From positions 1-64,000 of the forward strand of contig JASKOT010000024.1 in the NCBI GenBank assembly GCA_032158125.1: a DNA stretch of 64,000 nucleotides, read 5' to 3'. Positions 10,433-21,893 of this stretch are shown here, piece after piece. This DNA is from Papiliotrema nemorosa. Lineage: Eukaryota; Basidiomycota; Tremellomycetes; Tremellales; Rhynchogastremaceae. Under the pieces are notes generated by a model. It was not told the origin of the DNA. It did no database searches and saw only the letters and a list, made by a program, of their open reading frames with translations. Both the position numbers and the translations under genes were made by a program. Numbering within the stretch: the stretch's first letter is position 1; each line of letters begins with the position of its first letter.

Positions 10433-11320
10433 ATGAACACTCCACTACTTGACTTCTCGGCTACACTGCCCACAAGTACCAACAAGATTGTATCCTCCTT
10501 CACTCCCTGTAGCGAGGACGACATGTCTTACCCCAGTCCGTTACCCGCTTTCAACCCATCCATTATCCTCTCCACTCCATCGCAATACGCCTATCTCCCT
10601 CAAAGTCCTCAATCTGCAGGATCATCCGCCTCAAGAGGCGCACCGGCCAGGTGGGCAGGGAATCAGGCTGTCTTGTACTCCCCTTGGTGTCCTGATACAC
10701 CCCCTCACGGCGAACGTGAGAACGCAGAGGATCTGGGAGATGGAACGGCATGGCCGCTTCTACCAAACTTCAGATTGGGGCGATCTTGCATTATTGAGAC
10801 GGAACACACTTTTCCCGTATGTCCTGCTGAGCGTACTCTTGAATCGTATCTAATGCCACAGGAAGTCCGAAATCCCTTACCGGTGAACGAGGGGAATGAT
10901 CATGAGTATCAGCACCCCACGCATCGTGATGACGGGTGTGTTACCTGGATGAGCAAAGCAGAAAGCGATTCATCCGATGATCTTGGTTCTAACCTCGAAC
11001 GATCACCGCCGCCCTCTGAGGTTGATTCGACGGAGTTCGAGCCTCGATCTCTCTCCTTCCCTGCCGCGCCACACTTATGCTCCATCGAGATGTTTGACGA
11101 TACGCCCCTCTCACTCGACTATGAGACTGATGAGATACATCCTCCTCATTCGCCTGAGCAAGATTGGACAGAGAGGCAATTGAGAAGTCCTTGGTTGGCG
11201 GGTGATCTTGTTGGAGCAGACGAGTTCTTGCACGGGGAAGGTATGGTCGAGCGGGAGAAGAGGCTTGGGAGGTCCAAGGTGATGATGGGTGGAGTGGGAA
11301 TGGTAGGCCTTGGCTTTTAG
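10433..11320 (+). CDS. Hypothetical Ser/Pro/Glu-rich protein
   Basis: An open frame of 295 codons starting MNTPLLDFSATLP. I do not recognise the protein. It has no transmembrane segment or signal peptide; it is rich in Ser, Pro, Asp and Glu, looks disordered, and ends in a hydrophobic Gly-rich tail (KVMMGGVGMVGLGF). A sequence that looks like a 45 nt intron, GTATGT to CACAG at 10817-10861, is a multiple of three with no stop, so the mature protein may be 15 residues shorter. Support is frame length, an intron-like insertion and a promoter-like region upstream; no family evidence. Confidence 0.55.
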   Translation: MNTPLLDFSATLPTSTNKIVSSFTPCSEDDMSYPSPLPAFNPSIILSTPSQYAYLPQSPQSAGSSASRGAPARWAGNQAVLYSPWCPDTPPHGERENAEDLGDGTAWPLLPNFRLGRSCIIETEHTFPVCPAERTLESYLMPQEVRNPLPVNEGNDHEYQHPTHRDDGCVTWMSKAESDSSDDLGSNLERSPPPSEVDSTEFEPRSLSFPAAPHLCSIEMFDDTPLSLDYETDEIHPPHSPEQDWTERQLRSPWLAGDLVGADEFLHGEGMVEREKRLGRSKVMMGGVGMVGLGF

Positions 11321-11649
11321 CCTCGAGGCACGATACCGGTAGTTGAGTAGCCATCGCGGTAGCCGATGCGGTCAGATGGTCGGATGAACAAGATGAACAG
11401 AAGACAAAAGAGTACGAGTAGCGTCAGAAGTCAATACAGAAATGAATAATGTCAGAAGTCAACAATGAAAGCTAGAATTCACTTCTTCGCATACGTCAGC
11501 ACGATCGTGCTAACGCCTGCCGTGCCCGTTCTCGTGGTCGTTTGTCATGCAATGGATAAGTCGCTATGGACCCAGTATACACCGCCTACTACACGCGCAA
11601 GCGCTCCATCCCAAACCCAAGCCCTCATGAATGAAATCCCAGCCCTCGC
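11321..11649. other. Convergent intergenic region
   Basis: About 330 nt between the stop codons of the 10.4 kb gene and eL27. The string GTCAGAAGTCAA occurs twice (about 11425 and 11452), a short direct repeat. No gene is supported. Confidence 0.4.
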
Positions 11650-12470
11650 TTAGAATCTCAACTTGGAGAAGACTACCATCAGCTCGGCATTGGCAACCCT
11701 AGAATGGAGTTACTCACACCATCGGTTGGTACCCTTGGCGTATCGCTCCTCGAAAGCCTTCTTGATGGCCTTCTTCGAGTCGGATCGTTGAGTGGGCTCC
11801 TTGAAGGTGTCGTTGGTGACTGATCCTTTCAAAGACTCGAGCTCAAGTTGGTATCGGGTGGGGAGGAGGTGAGAGTAGTTGATGACCTTGATGAAAGGCT
11901 TGACCTTGGATCGTCGAGCAACCTTCTTCTTTCCCATCGACTTGGTGACCTTCAAGGGGTATCTGGAATTTCAGCGATTGTTGGATGAGGGTGCGTAGAG
12001 GATTTACCGCTCGATACCGGCAACGATGGCGTGAGGGAAAGGCCTCTCCTTGGTTCCCTCATCTCGTTGTTGGATGACAACAACCTTCTTTCCGGCTTGT
12101 CGACCGGCAAGAACGACAGCGACCTTTCCTGGCTTGTAGACTGGATATCAGTACCGGGATTGTCACATTCAATATTGAGCGGATATTTTCGAGCAGGAGG
12201 GCAAGTTGGCGATGGCAGCAGCAGTGATCTTGGTCTCCTCCCTGAAGCGCCTCCCTCTGTCTCGTCTGCGAAATCTGTCCCATCTGCAGCGATAACTTCT
12301 CGCTATCCTCCTGGCTCATCTCTCCTCTTGATTGGAAGATCTATCCGCTGCTGCTGCCGTCCATGCCGCTTGCCCATATCGATGTGTTCAAGAAGGATGC
12401 ATGATACTCACCTGTATGATCAGTAAAGGTTCCAATCCGTGCGATAATTTGTCCACTCACTTTTGACCAT
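11650..12470 (-). CDS. RPL27: 60S ribosomal protein eL27
   Basis: A structural protein of the large cytosolic ribosomal subunit. The spliced product reads MVK, then [19 protein letters not shown], then ...[35 protein letters not shown], and ends NRWFFSKLRF, matching the eL27 family over its usual length of about 136 residues. The first coding exon is only 10 nt (12461-12470), with an acceptor-like CATTACAG directly before the ATG, which suggests a 5' UTR intron. The next intron, 12141-12460, is about 320 nt, far longer than its neighbours, and contains an internal AG|GTGAGT at 12412/12411. A third intron splits GIER and YPLK; the last exon (FFSKLRF) follows a GTGAGT intron. Confidence 0.93.
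12411..12412 (-). promoter_or_regulatory. Candidate recursive splice site inside eL27 intron
   Basis: On the minus strand the sequence CTGATCATACAG is followed directly by GTGAGTATC. The first part closes a standard 49 nt intron (12460-12412) with branch and acceptor; the second opens a new intron (12411-12141). Removing both in turn leaves no extra exon. Using only the first gives a premature stop about 26 codons into the new frame. This is inference from sequence only. Confidence 0.5.
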
Positions 12471-13407
12471 CTGTAATGTGAAAGACGAAAACGATAGGAA
12501 TCGAGAGAGAAAGAACTAGGTCAGTCGACTGGACGATAAGATTGGATTGATCGATAAGTGGACACACCTCGAACAGCTATATGGAGGAGTTAGTTGAAGA
12601 GAATGGGCTAGGTGAATACCTCGAATTCTTTGTGCCAGCCAACGGGGAGGGGGGTAAGCCTTGAGCGGGGAACACCACTCTGAAAATGCCACACTGGCAA
12701 AAGATATGCCAATGTCACCGGAGTTTCTCGGTGTTTTCCGTCTGAGTGGCGAAACTCATCATAGGATTAGGCATCCGTGGACGCCGTCCGCGCGCCTAAT
12801 TCTGTTCACGTCATCTATGACGGCGATGACCGATGTTGACGTTGTTCGATTGAGAGAAGCGCGTAGTCCGGTGCTTTCTGCCCAGGCTATCGATAAGGCG
12901 CTCATTCGCAGTGGGCAGACAGACCCCATCCGTCCTCTGTCGTTCGAGGTCATACAGTCCTCACATTGAGGTCTCGTATCGATCATCCACCCTTGTACTG
13001 ATCAAGCACTTTCAACCGTGCGCCGTCGAGACATCTGCACCCACGGTGGGAGAGTGTGAGCCGGATCGCATCTAACCCGGTGTCGATTGCTCCCGGCTCG
13101 ACTCGACGCCTCTGTCGGATCACCGTCACACTTCCCTTGCACGTCGAGCCATCTCCCGACGACTTTGATCACCTTCACTATCACATTGTTGCGCTACATC
13201 GAAGCATCTCGTCCTGTCTGCATCTTTCGTCTCCTTTGCCTTCTTTCCGAAGCAGCACCTCTCGCAATCACCCATCCACCACTGCGGTAATCGCCCCATA
13301 TCACATCATGTCTCATCACCCAATACATCTATAGTGTCACCTTGTTGTCTGACGACGACCTATCACGATATAACGATTACATTTCGCCTTCATCACACGA
13401 GTGCACC
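12471..13407. other. Divergent region between eL27 and ATG13
   Basis: Contains the probable 5' UTR intron of eL27 (donor GTGTGT near 12567, acceptor at 12471) and the ATG13 promoter and leader. A 102-codon plus-strand frame at 12661-12969 has no domain and no intron structure, so I do not call it. CT-rich sequence and repeated CATCAC strings at 13200-13400 look like the ATG13 leader. Confidence 0.45.
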
Positions 13408-16400
13408 ATGGCGTCTTCCCCTTTGAGACCCTTGGCGCTCCCCGCGCAACAGCGCAAGTCGGCTACTTCATCTCCCACTCCCTTGGCACAATCTACCGTG
13501 GGCGAGAGCTCTTCTGCGAGCTCTAGCGTCGCGGCTGGAGTGTCGACACAGACCACTCGAGCGGATCAGGTTGTATATCGTTATTACCTCAAGACCGTCG
13601 CGGTACTCGGAGAAGGGAGATTGACGCATTACGGCGCACCTGCCAGACCGGACAAGAAGAAGGATAAATGGGTGAGCGGCACACACCCATGGGTAGATCA
13701 ACGCTTATAATAGTTCAATCTAGGCCTGCCAGAGTTTGACCTGCATAAAGCAGATTTGGCGATCTATCGTTCCATCTCTAGCTATACGGTTCCTCGGCCG
13801 ACATTCGCTGAACCGGCTAACGGGGGCACGATCCCCCCACTGTTGGTTGCTTTCATCCTTGACACAAGTGATCTGCCCAACGGACAGGCTCTGATGTGGA
13901 ATCGTGAAAGCGGCAAAGTCGCTCTGGATGTGAGCATGCTCGGTGGGGCTAGCAAGGGGAAAGCAAAGCAGAAGGAGCAGAAATCCGGAATCATCCTGGA
14001 GAGGTGGACCTTGCAGGCGAGGTCAGTGACTCGCGTTACCGTACTTGCACACGCTGACGATTAGTCCAAGCCAGCAGGGCGACGTTGCGAGCTCGCAAAT
14101 GGCCGCTCATACGGCCTATCGTCTTGGCATCATCCACTTCAGATCCCTCTATGCCCTGATCCGTCTCTTGCCAGCTTATCGACTGTATCGACGCTTACGT
14201 CGAGCCAATAACGGTCTTCGGCTGGGCATCAAGCTTTGGGGACCGGAAGGATACCTGAACACTTCGGAGGACCTGGCCGCTGCATGGGAGGTAATGGAGA
14301 GCGACTTGATCTCGCTCGACTTTGGATTGGATCAGCTTGCCGCGGGGGACTCCACAGATCCAGACAACACCGAGAGATACAGCATCCCTTCTGTGGATCT
14401 CTTTGGGACCACCTATTCTCTAGCAGTCGATTTCAGAACAGAGGTCGATTTTTCGGTGGAAGATATGGAAAGCGTGCTAAGCGAGAAGTTTGTGGATATG
14501 GACGAAGACTGGTTCACTCCCACTGTCGCTCGACATCGCTTGGAAGAAGAGAACAATCGAGCTACCTCGGGAGACGCACGACCAAGCCGAAGAGTTTCCA
14601 ATCCCACTGCAATACCGGCCACTTCTCCCATTCCTCATAGGCAACAAGCGGCTGCTCCAGGCTCATTCGGAAGTGTGGGCCTGGGAGGCTCGAAACCGAG
14701 CACAAGCCGCCTGCCGTCCGGCACGGTACCTGCTAGACCAGTACCAAGCAGTCACGGTTCTGGTCGATGGGGTGCAATGGCGGAAGGTCTTCCTTTTGCC
14801 AGTCCCTCTGCCCCGAGTGATGTCAAGGTGAGTGTCAACTATCAATGCGAGAGTGTGAGCTAAGCCATCAGGATCCCGCTTCACCTAATGTAGCCCACCC
14901 GCCTAGTGGGGCAAGTATGGTAGCGAGACGTCTGTCTGGTCATTCCATCAACATGTCTTCCTCTCCTTCCACATCGCTTTTACGGTCAACCCCACCTACC
15001 GGTCATGGTACGCCGCCACTAGCTCATCGACCAGGATCTTCAGTCGGTAGGACCTCTTCCTTCCTCTCGCAATCCGGTCGATCATTTACACACGCACAAC
15101 TCGCCAACATGTCTCCACCAGTCGATACCGGCTTGTCGCCCATCTCACCATCATCATTGTCATTCACCAAACAGCCTGTTCCACGAAGTTTATCCGGGCG
15201 AGGTCCTCTCGTCCCGCAATCTTCATCACCTATTATTCCCGGATCGTTCGAACGGGAAGCATCAACCGCTCAAACCGGCTCGATTCCGGTCGGATCGGCT
15301 ACCACCGGACCGTTGACCATTAAGCGATACGCCTCTTCGTTATCACAGCGACAAAATCGATTGGCAGGATCTGGCGGAAGTGCAGATACCCCAATTCTGT
15401 CTTCATCACCTAACCCTGCTCAATCCAGCCAAAGTCTTCTACGCCGCACGAGTACCCGAACATCGCAGGAGAGCGGCCTTCGGCATAGCTCAGCGCCAAC
15501 AGTGGCAGACGATGAGATAAGCTCCTTCCTTAAAGCACTCGACCATATGCCACAACCGCCGACTCTTGCCGCTAACGCCGCTCACGCATCGCGATCCCAC
15601 CTGCCTTCGACATCATCCTCACTGTCCAATCCTTCTCATTCAGCTTCGCCCTCTCCTCTCCAGGCATCTGGCAATTCGCCAAGCGGACAAGCGAGTCAGC
15701 CTGTACCCAGAGCCCCCTTGACAAGAGCTGCCGTGGATGACCAGTTGAAGCGTCTCGTGGGATCATTTGCGATCAGTGCCAGTCAGATCAGCGAGTCGAT
15801 TGCAGCTTTGGACGCGGCCCCCTCACGGCAGCGGACTCCTTCGATCACTTCGACTTCAGGCAGTAACGCTCCATCAGTCGGACTTCTCACAGCTAGTAGA
15901 CCGGCTTCTGCCGCGCGGAGAAGTAATCCCGCGGGCGAGATGTCTCCCCGGTACGCACCGCGTCGGCAGAGCTCTATCACAGCTCCCTCACCTCTGGCTG
16001 GATCTCCCTCCCGTGTGCCTCTACCCGAATCACCCAATTTGGAACAAAGAAAGGCTGTTTCAAGTGGTCTTACTACCGCTCGGAGTCTACCCGGAGTCGG
16101 GTCGGCTCCTCTGGCAGAGGATGTTCCTCTTCCGACGAGAATCTCCAATCCTCCAACGACCGCCTTGTCGCCTCAGACGACAGGTACATCCACCGCGACC
16201 AACGAATCTCGAACATCAGGTCGACGAGGACCCGTCCTACTTCGAGGTGGATTCGATTCTCGGCCTGCGAAACCTGGCTCTAGCCCGTCTCACAGTCCCA
16301 TACGAGATTTTGCCAGGCTCAACCTGGGATCCAACAGGCCTCAACCGAGTCTTGGGTCCAGAGGCGAATCGATGAGTCTAGGGTATGGGTATGGACGAAA

Positions 16401-16587
16401 GACTGCCGGACAGAGAACTGCGCCGAGCAGCTTTGGTATGCCAGATCTGGATGGCCAGAGCGAGGATGCAGGAGAAAGTCCAGGTGGACGTGGAAGGCGT
16501 GAAGGAAGGAGGAGCGAAGGAGGTATGAGTCCGAGAGAAGATGAAGAGGTAGAGGGGAATTTGAGGAAGCTCGGTGGGGACTGGTGA
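13408..16587 (+). CDS. ATG13: Autophagy-related protein 13
   Basis: A regulatory subunit of the Atg1 kinase complex that starts autophagosome formation. The start MASSPLRPLALP is at 13408 after CACC. The N-terminal HORMA domain is visible: VVYRYYLKTVAVLGEGRL, then WFNLGLPEFDLHKADL formed across a 42 nt intron (13672-13713), PPLLVAFILDTSDLPNGQAL, GIILERWTLQA, and FRSLYALIRLLPAYRLYRRL. The long remainder, roughly 700 residues, is Ser/Pro-rich and disordered, as expected of the part that binds Atg1 and Atg17 and is heavily phosphorylated. Three introns are seen (about 13672, 14022 and 14828). The stop follows KLGGDW at 16587. The HORMA pattern makes the family call strong; individual phosphosites cannot be judged. 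Confidence 0.92.
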
Positions 16588-16886
16588 GGTGGAGTGAGGT
16601 GTATCATATAGAGGGTGGCGTTTTGGGTTGATTGATGAAGACGAGCATCAGAAGGTTGTATATCTCATGCAGACTGTACACACTACACAGGGGTGATCCT
16701 TGAGCGCTTGACATTGGTCCAGCCGTGCTCCGTACTTGGGCCTTCGAGCCTTGTCCAGAGTGAATTCGCCACCACGTGGTGGGAGGTCAATGACCAGTGG
16801 AGGCGGTTCGATGATCAAGCGCCTCTCAACACACCTCACCTCACCTCTCCAACTTCCCTCACTTTACTCTCGTATACCCCTTCAAC
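16588..16886. promoter_or_regulatory. RAD23 upstream region
   Basis: About 300 nt between the ATG13 stop and the RAD23 start in the same orientation. It holds the ATG13 3' end and the RAD23 promoter, including the palindrome at 16769-16782 and a CT-rich leader just before the ATG. Confidence 0.5.
16769..16782. promoter_or_regulatory. 14-bp palindrome CCACCACGTGGTGG with E-box core
   Basis: A perfect palindrome centred on CACGTG, about 105 nt before the RAD23 ATG. CACGTG is the general target of class B bHLH proteins such as the one encoded at 1383-3275. Whether that protein binds here is speculation. Confidence 0.55.
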
Positions 16887-18702
16887 ATGGTCAAGATCAC
16901 TTTCAAGACGGTTCAGAACAAGGTCAGCTTATTCTTTATGTTTGACCTTGAGCTGATGATCTAGTTGTTCACTGTGGACGCTACGGATTCACAGACTGTC
17001 GCTGAGCTCAAGAAACAGATTCAGGAGGCTCAGACTTTCCCAGCGGAGAATCAGAAGCTCATCTACTCTGGTTAGTCATCCTTCCCTCATATTCTTCGCC
17101 TGGATGTTTGAGAAGCTGCTAGGGGTGGGACGACCGTTCAAAGAGAGTTGGATGAACGAGGTTGGGTTGGAGCTGGTGTTGATGTGAACAGGAAAGATAC
17201 TGAACGATACCGCTACTGTCGGTTCGTTAAATATCAAAGAAAAAGACTTTATCGTGGTCATGGTTTCCAAGGTGAGCTCCCGCAGCGCATGATGTTTGGA
17301 CGAAGCTAACAATCAGCCCAAAGCTGCCCCTGCTGCTGCTGCTGCTCCAACGCCTGCCGCACCAGCTGCGTCTTCTACTCCCGCCCCTGCCCCCTCCGCC
17401 CCTGCATCCACCGAGACCCCTGCCGCCGCACCAGCTACCGAGTCGGCACCTACTGAGACTCCCGCTCCTTCTACCGAATCATCAGCTCCTGCATCTGCGC
17501 CTGCCCCTGCAGCCGAAGCGCCATCAGGTATCATGGGCGGATCATTCAGTGTGTCGTCTCTTCACTCGATTGAATCATACGGGTATGGATGTCTGACTCG
17601 TAGTTTCGGGACCAGCTAGGGAGCAGGCTATCAACGGAATGGTGGAGATGGGTTTCGACAGAGAATTGGCGCAGAGAGCTATGACTGCCTCGTATAACAA
17701 CCCGGATCGAGCGGTGGAATACTTGTTCAGCGTGAGCTAACCTTCACGATTTCCTCGGAGGTAGAGCTCATAGCAGGGTAACATTCCACAAGTTGAGGCT
17801 CCACGAGCTGCCCCTGCCCCAGCTGTATGTCCTGTCGTAAACCTTGGTATGGAGCTGATCAGATAGCCTGCTGCGCCAACACAAGCTGTATGTTACACAT
17901 CGGGCCGAGAGAAGTCGTGCTGATGCACAGGCTGCACCCGAGGCTGCTCCTGCTGCCGAAACTGCCCCAGCTGCTCAACCAGCCGCTCCATCTGGTCAAG
18001 CAGGAAGCGCCGAGAACCTCTTCGCTGTAAGCTCGCCCCTTCGCATTTGTACGCATCGAGCTGACAGATTACAGGCTGCCGAAGCTGCCAGTGAGCTTCT
18101 GATTCCAAGCGGATCGATGTGTGATCTGACTATCTAGTGAACCGAGATCGAGGAATTCCCGCTGCGGGTGCTGGAGCTGGAGCTGGAGCCGGGCTCGGTG
18201 CTGGCGCAGGCGCCGGTGCTGCTGGCGCTGGAATGGGAGGATTGGAGGGTCTCGCCGATGGACCTCAGATGCAACGCATCCGAGAGGTGAGTTGATCCGG
18301 TGATGTATAGCCATTTCAGCTCATCAGTCAGATGGTTCAGCAGAACCCTGCTCTCATTCAACCACTCCTGCAACAAATCGGATCTCAATACCCTGAACTT
18401 GCCCAGTTGATCAACCAAAATTCTCAAGCATTGTACGACTTGTTGGGCGGAGCGGCAGGTGGGGAGGGAGATGACGAGGATGACTTGATGGGCCCGCAAA
18501 TCATGCAGGTCAACCTGACGCAAGAGGAGGCTGCAGCAGTCGAGAGGGTGAGCTAGCAGAGATCGGATTGCGAAAGCTAACAGACCAGCTCGAGGCGCTT
18601 GGGTTCGATCGACAGCTCGTTCTGCAGGCTTATATGCTCTGTGATAAGAATGAGGAATTGGCAGCCAACTTTCTTTTCGACCAGGGAGAGGATGACCAAT
18701 AG
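16887..18702 (+). CDS. RAD23: UV excision repair / ubiquitin shuttle protein Rad23
   Basis: A shuttle that brings ubiquitinated proteins to the proteasome and stabilises Rad4/XPC in nucleotide excision repair. The order is typical: N-terminal ubiquitin-like domain ([12 protein letters not shown], then [28 protein letters not shown]), a long Ala/Pro/Thr-rich linker, UBA1 ([18 protein letters not shown]), a Gly/Ala linker ([15 protein letters not shown]), the XPC-binding domain ([18 protein letters not shown]), and C-terminal UBA2 ([18 protein letters not shown]) ending [10 protein letters not shown]. It is split by about ten short introns, with coding microexons of 21 nt (17867-17887, PAAPTQA) and 16 nt (18075-18090) inside the linker. 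The start is at 16887, the stop at 18700-18702. Confidence 0.95.
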
Positions 18703-19269
18703 ACGAATGGACGAAACGAGAGGCTGCATCTTGGAGAAGGCAGGAAATAGGGTCTAATTCTGTGATTGAGGAACCTCCAATTCCGTGGAAATGATATGAC
18801 GAGTTCATGCTTCAGAACGCGGACCGAGCAACTGCATCTGTGTAAGAGCTCGGTGGCTGACAGAATAGCGGAAAGAGTTGATGGCCTGATGATGAGACGG
18901 GACGGGGAAAGGTGAAACACGGCGAACTTGGGTGGCGCATCAACGTTGTCTGGAAACCCACAAAAGAACCTCTTTCCGGGAGATGGTACCCTCGAAGCGG
19001 TTCTGCGACCATCAAGACTTTCCCGTGTCACTCGACCTGGAGATGCCATCAGATCGGTCGCGAAGAAGGTCAGGACTTTCAAGATTTGCTTCACTCAACC
19101 CTGGCCACACGTTTCGCAGGTCCAAGATGGATACGAACTGCCTTTTCCTGTTGATCTTTGATAAGCCTTATAATTGCTTTGAACTATCTGTACATACTCA
19201 CGAAAACCATGCTTCGCTGCCGTCTGAGACGAGCCACGTGAAGTCAGCCTGTGTAACCCCGCTGGCGGG
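18703..19269. other. Intergenic region after RAD23
   Basis: About 570 nt with overlapping open frames but no recognisable coding content. It includes a CCACGTGAAGTCA string at about 19232 (E-box core) shortly before the start of the next gene. Confidence 0.4.
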
Positions 19270-21815
19270 ATGAGCTTTGTGGATGGGGGAACAAGATGTC
19301 TGAGCGCAATCGCAAACGTCCGCTGTCAAGGGTTCTCAACAACGCAAGAGATAGGTTAGTTGAAAAACATCTCACCAGGTTCCAAGCTGACAGGTAGTCA
19401 TATATGTCCCGGTTGTCGTACAGGTAGTGTTCGTCCCGATGTTGGTCTATCGAGCATGGTCGAAGCCCGTCGCGACATTACTCTTCCTCTCGCTCGAGAT
19501 TGCCTCGAGCATCGCAGTGGCTACCTGGGATCTGGCTATACATGTCTTGCCGACGAACATGGGATCGTACCAGCAACAAGATATAGCACTTGGCGAGTCT
19601 CAGCGCTTACGCATCCGGTCAGAGTCGAGCTGATTTGGGTAGGCATCATCTCTGCGATTCCATTGCTCTTCATATTGTTGACTACGCTGTCAATCTACCT
19701 CTCCCTTCTTCGTGCGGCACTACCTCATCCGTTCAGGGCTACAATATCGACAGTCATGTTTGCGATGATGATTCTCCCGCTCGTTCCTATCGGGTTCATT
19801 GGAACGATGCTGGGCAACACATTGCTCATGGTGTACCGTTCGTCATCACCTCACTCAAGGATATTGGGCATGTGGGCTGACGAGTAGAACTCAATCGACG
19901 GTCAGCGACAATCAACGTGGGGTTCAGCAGTCCCGCGCAAGCATGGACACATACTGTCCTCGTCGCGATCGGCGCAATCTCAAGTGAGCATCTCCATCTT
20001 CATGGCTCTTGACGGAGTCTGATGAAGCAGGCACTGCATTTCTTCTACTCATCACCTCTTTGACGCAATTCATCCTCCTCCATCCTCCATCTCGATACGC
20101 GTTCGCGCAGATTCATCTTCATCCGCAGACTAGTTTCACCCTGTCTGTCCTGGGTGTCGGGCTGTTGATCGCGGCGGGAGATATCATCATCACCCTCCCA
20201 CCTGCCTCTTTTGCGCTTATCGTCACCCGTCAGTGCCTTCGAGCAGTCTCAAGGGGCTGTCTCATGTTATCTTCATGGATGGTTTACGGTCCCACGTCCA
20301 TTGATTCGGCACCCTGGTCCTCCATTCGCGACACTACGCCTCGGACCACCGTATTTCCTCGTAATTGGTCGATCTTCATGAGAGGTCACGGTAAGGCAAA
20401 GGAGGGCAAGAAGAAGCTTGTCATTGGCAGTCCGCTCGTCGAGACCTTTCAGCGCATGTCAACGGAACACACGAGAGAGTTTCACGCGGGAAAGCCTGTT
20501 CAAATCATACCGGACATCGTGGTCAAACCCGCAGAAAGGGTCATCTTTCGTATGGTAAGCCCTAAGCTCCCACCTTTCCGGCATCAGATCCCTAACTGCA
20601 GCCTCCTAAGCGTGCCCCTGCGCTTTCTTTCACTTCATCCTTGTTCACAAACACGTCTCTAGCAGCCATTGCGCAGTCCTCGCCTAGTCCTCGAAATATG
20701 CGAGGCTCGAAGCTGCACCCGATGGGAAACGAGACTCGGGCCAAGATGTACGTTGGGAGCATCTAACTCCCAGTAGAGATGAATCGCTCGTCACGCCCTC
20801 TTCGCTGGAATCGGGCAATAGACTAGATTGGCTTATGCCCCCTCCTCGAGCTTTGACCGACCGGCAATCCCTTCATGCGTACGATCAACCTCTACCCGCC
20901 GAATCACCCCTGGATCCGGATATACCCATTCCTCCCACTCGCCCTGACAGCCAACGCCACGCTTCCATACCGGCTATATGGCAGTCCAACGAAGGTCTAT
21001 CTCGAGGGTTCAACGTTCGAGATACGCCCCGAGGAGTCCTAAACGCAACGACGGTATCTGCAGGAATACCACGTTCCAATTCAGGCAGAAGAAAAGCTGT
21101 CCCAAGGTATGAAGTGTACGAAGATGGACCGTCAAAACCGCCCAGACCAGCTAGGAGGGAGCATGCTGCCCAAAAGTCGGTAGAGGTGGAAGTGGAAGTG
21201 GAAATGGGATCGCGCGAGTTGATTGGATCTTCTGACGTATCGTCTTCCGCTTCGTTCGGCACTTCACCGGTGGATAAGGTGGGCAGGAGAGTGACGGATC
21301 CTACTCAAGCCATCGATCCTGAAATTCCCCTCCGGACCACTAAAGAGTCTGGTTCTGATCGAGAAGCGGGATCAGCTCCTGCCAGGGGTAGTAAACCTTC
21401 GCCTTCATTGATTAGCCCACTCGATTCGCCCGATAGCCCTGCGTCCCTCTATACCCACCCCAGTCGATCTCTGTTCTTCTCGACGCCAATCCAGTCACCC
21501 ACAAGCTCCAGCTCCTCCCCTTCGCCCCGGAAATCGGCGTATTCACCTCTACGTAGATCAGGCCTCAACACTTTTGTCGAAGACACAGAGCAAGGGAACA
21601 GGAGGAGCTCCGCAGAGATGAAGAGCGTAATGGCGTCTCTGTATCGCGTCACCAGGGATGCGGGTGTGCGTGTAGATCCAGGCAGATTGGGTATACGCGA
21701 TAGCCAGATTGCCGGGTTGAGGGATAGTGCCCAAAGCGGGGTCAGTAGGGATAGTGTGTATAGCTTGGAAGTCTTGTCGGAACCGCAGAGAAAGTATCGC
21801 GGAGGTGTAATTTAG
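19270..21815 (+). CDS. Unassigned multi-pass membrane protein with long cytosolic-type tail
   Basis: I do not recognise the family. The spliced reading gives about six hydrophobic stretches: IYVPVVVQVVFVPMLVYR, ATLLFLSLEIASSIAVA, IISAIPLLFILLTTLSIY, FAMMILPLVPIGFIGTML, VLVAIGAISSTAFLLLI and LSVLGVGLLIAAGDIIITL. A Ser/Pro/Arg-rich tail of some 400 residues follows and ends PQRKYRGGVI. The start ATG at 19270 is chosen because only it keeps phase through the first intron (GTTAGT to GGTAG). One intron appears to use a GC donor (GCGAGT in CTTGGCGAGT, about 19596). The junction near 19834-19888 needs a weak GTTCGT donor to keep frame and is the least certain point. It could be a receptor-like or transporter-like protein; only membrane topology is supported. 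Confidence 0.6.
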
Positions 21816-21893
21816 CCATTGTCTGTCATGCATCATGTCTGAGGCGGCTAGTGCGATGATACAGCAGTGGACACCACGCAACGCCGAGAATGG

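Noticed and set aside
12661..12969. 102-codon plus-strand frame upstream of ATG13
   Set aside because: It lies in the divergent promoter region, has no recognisable motif and no plausible exon partners.
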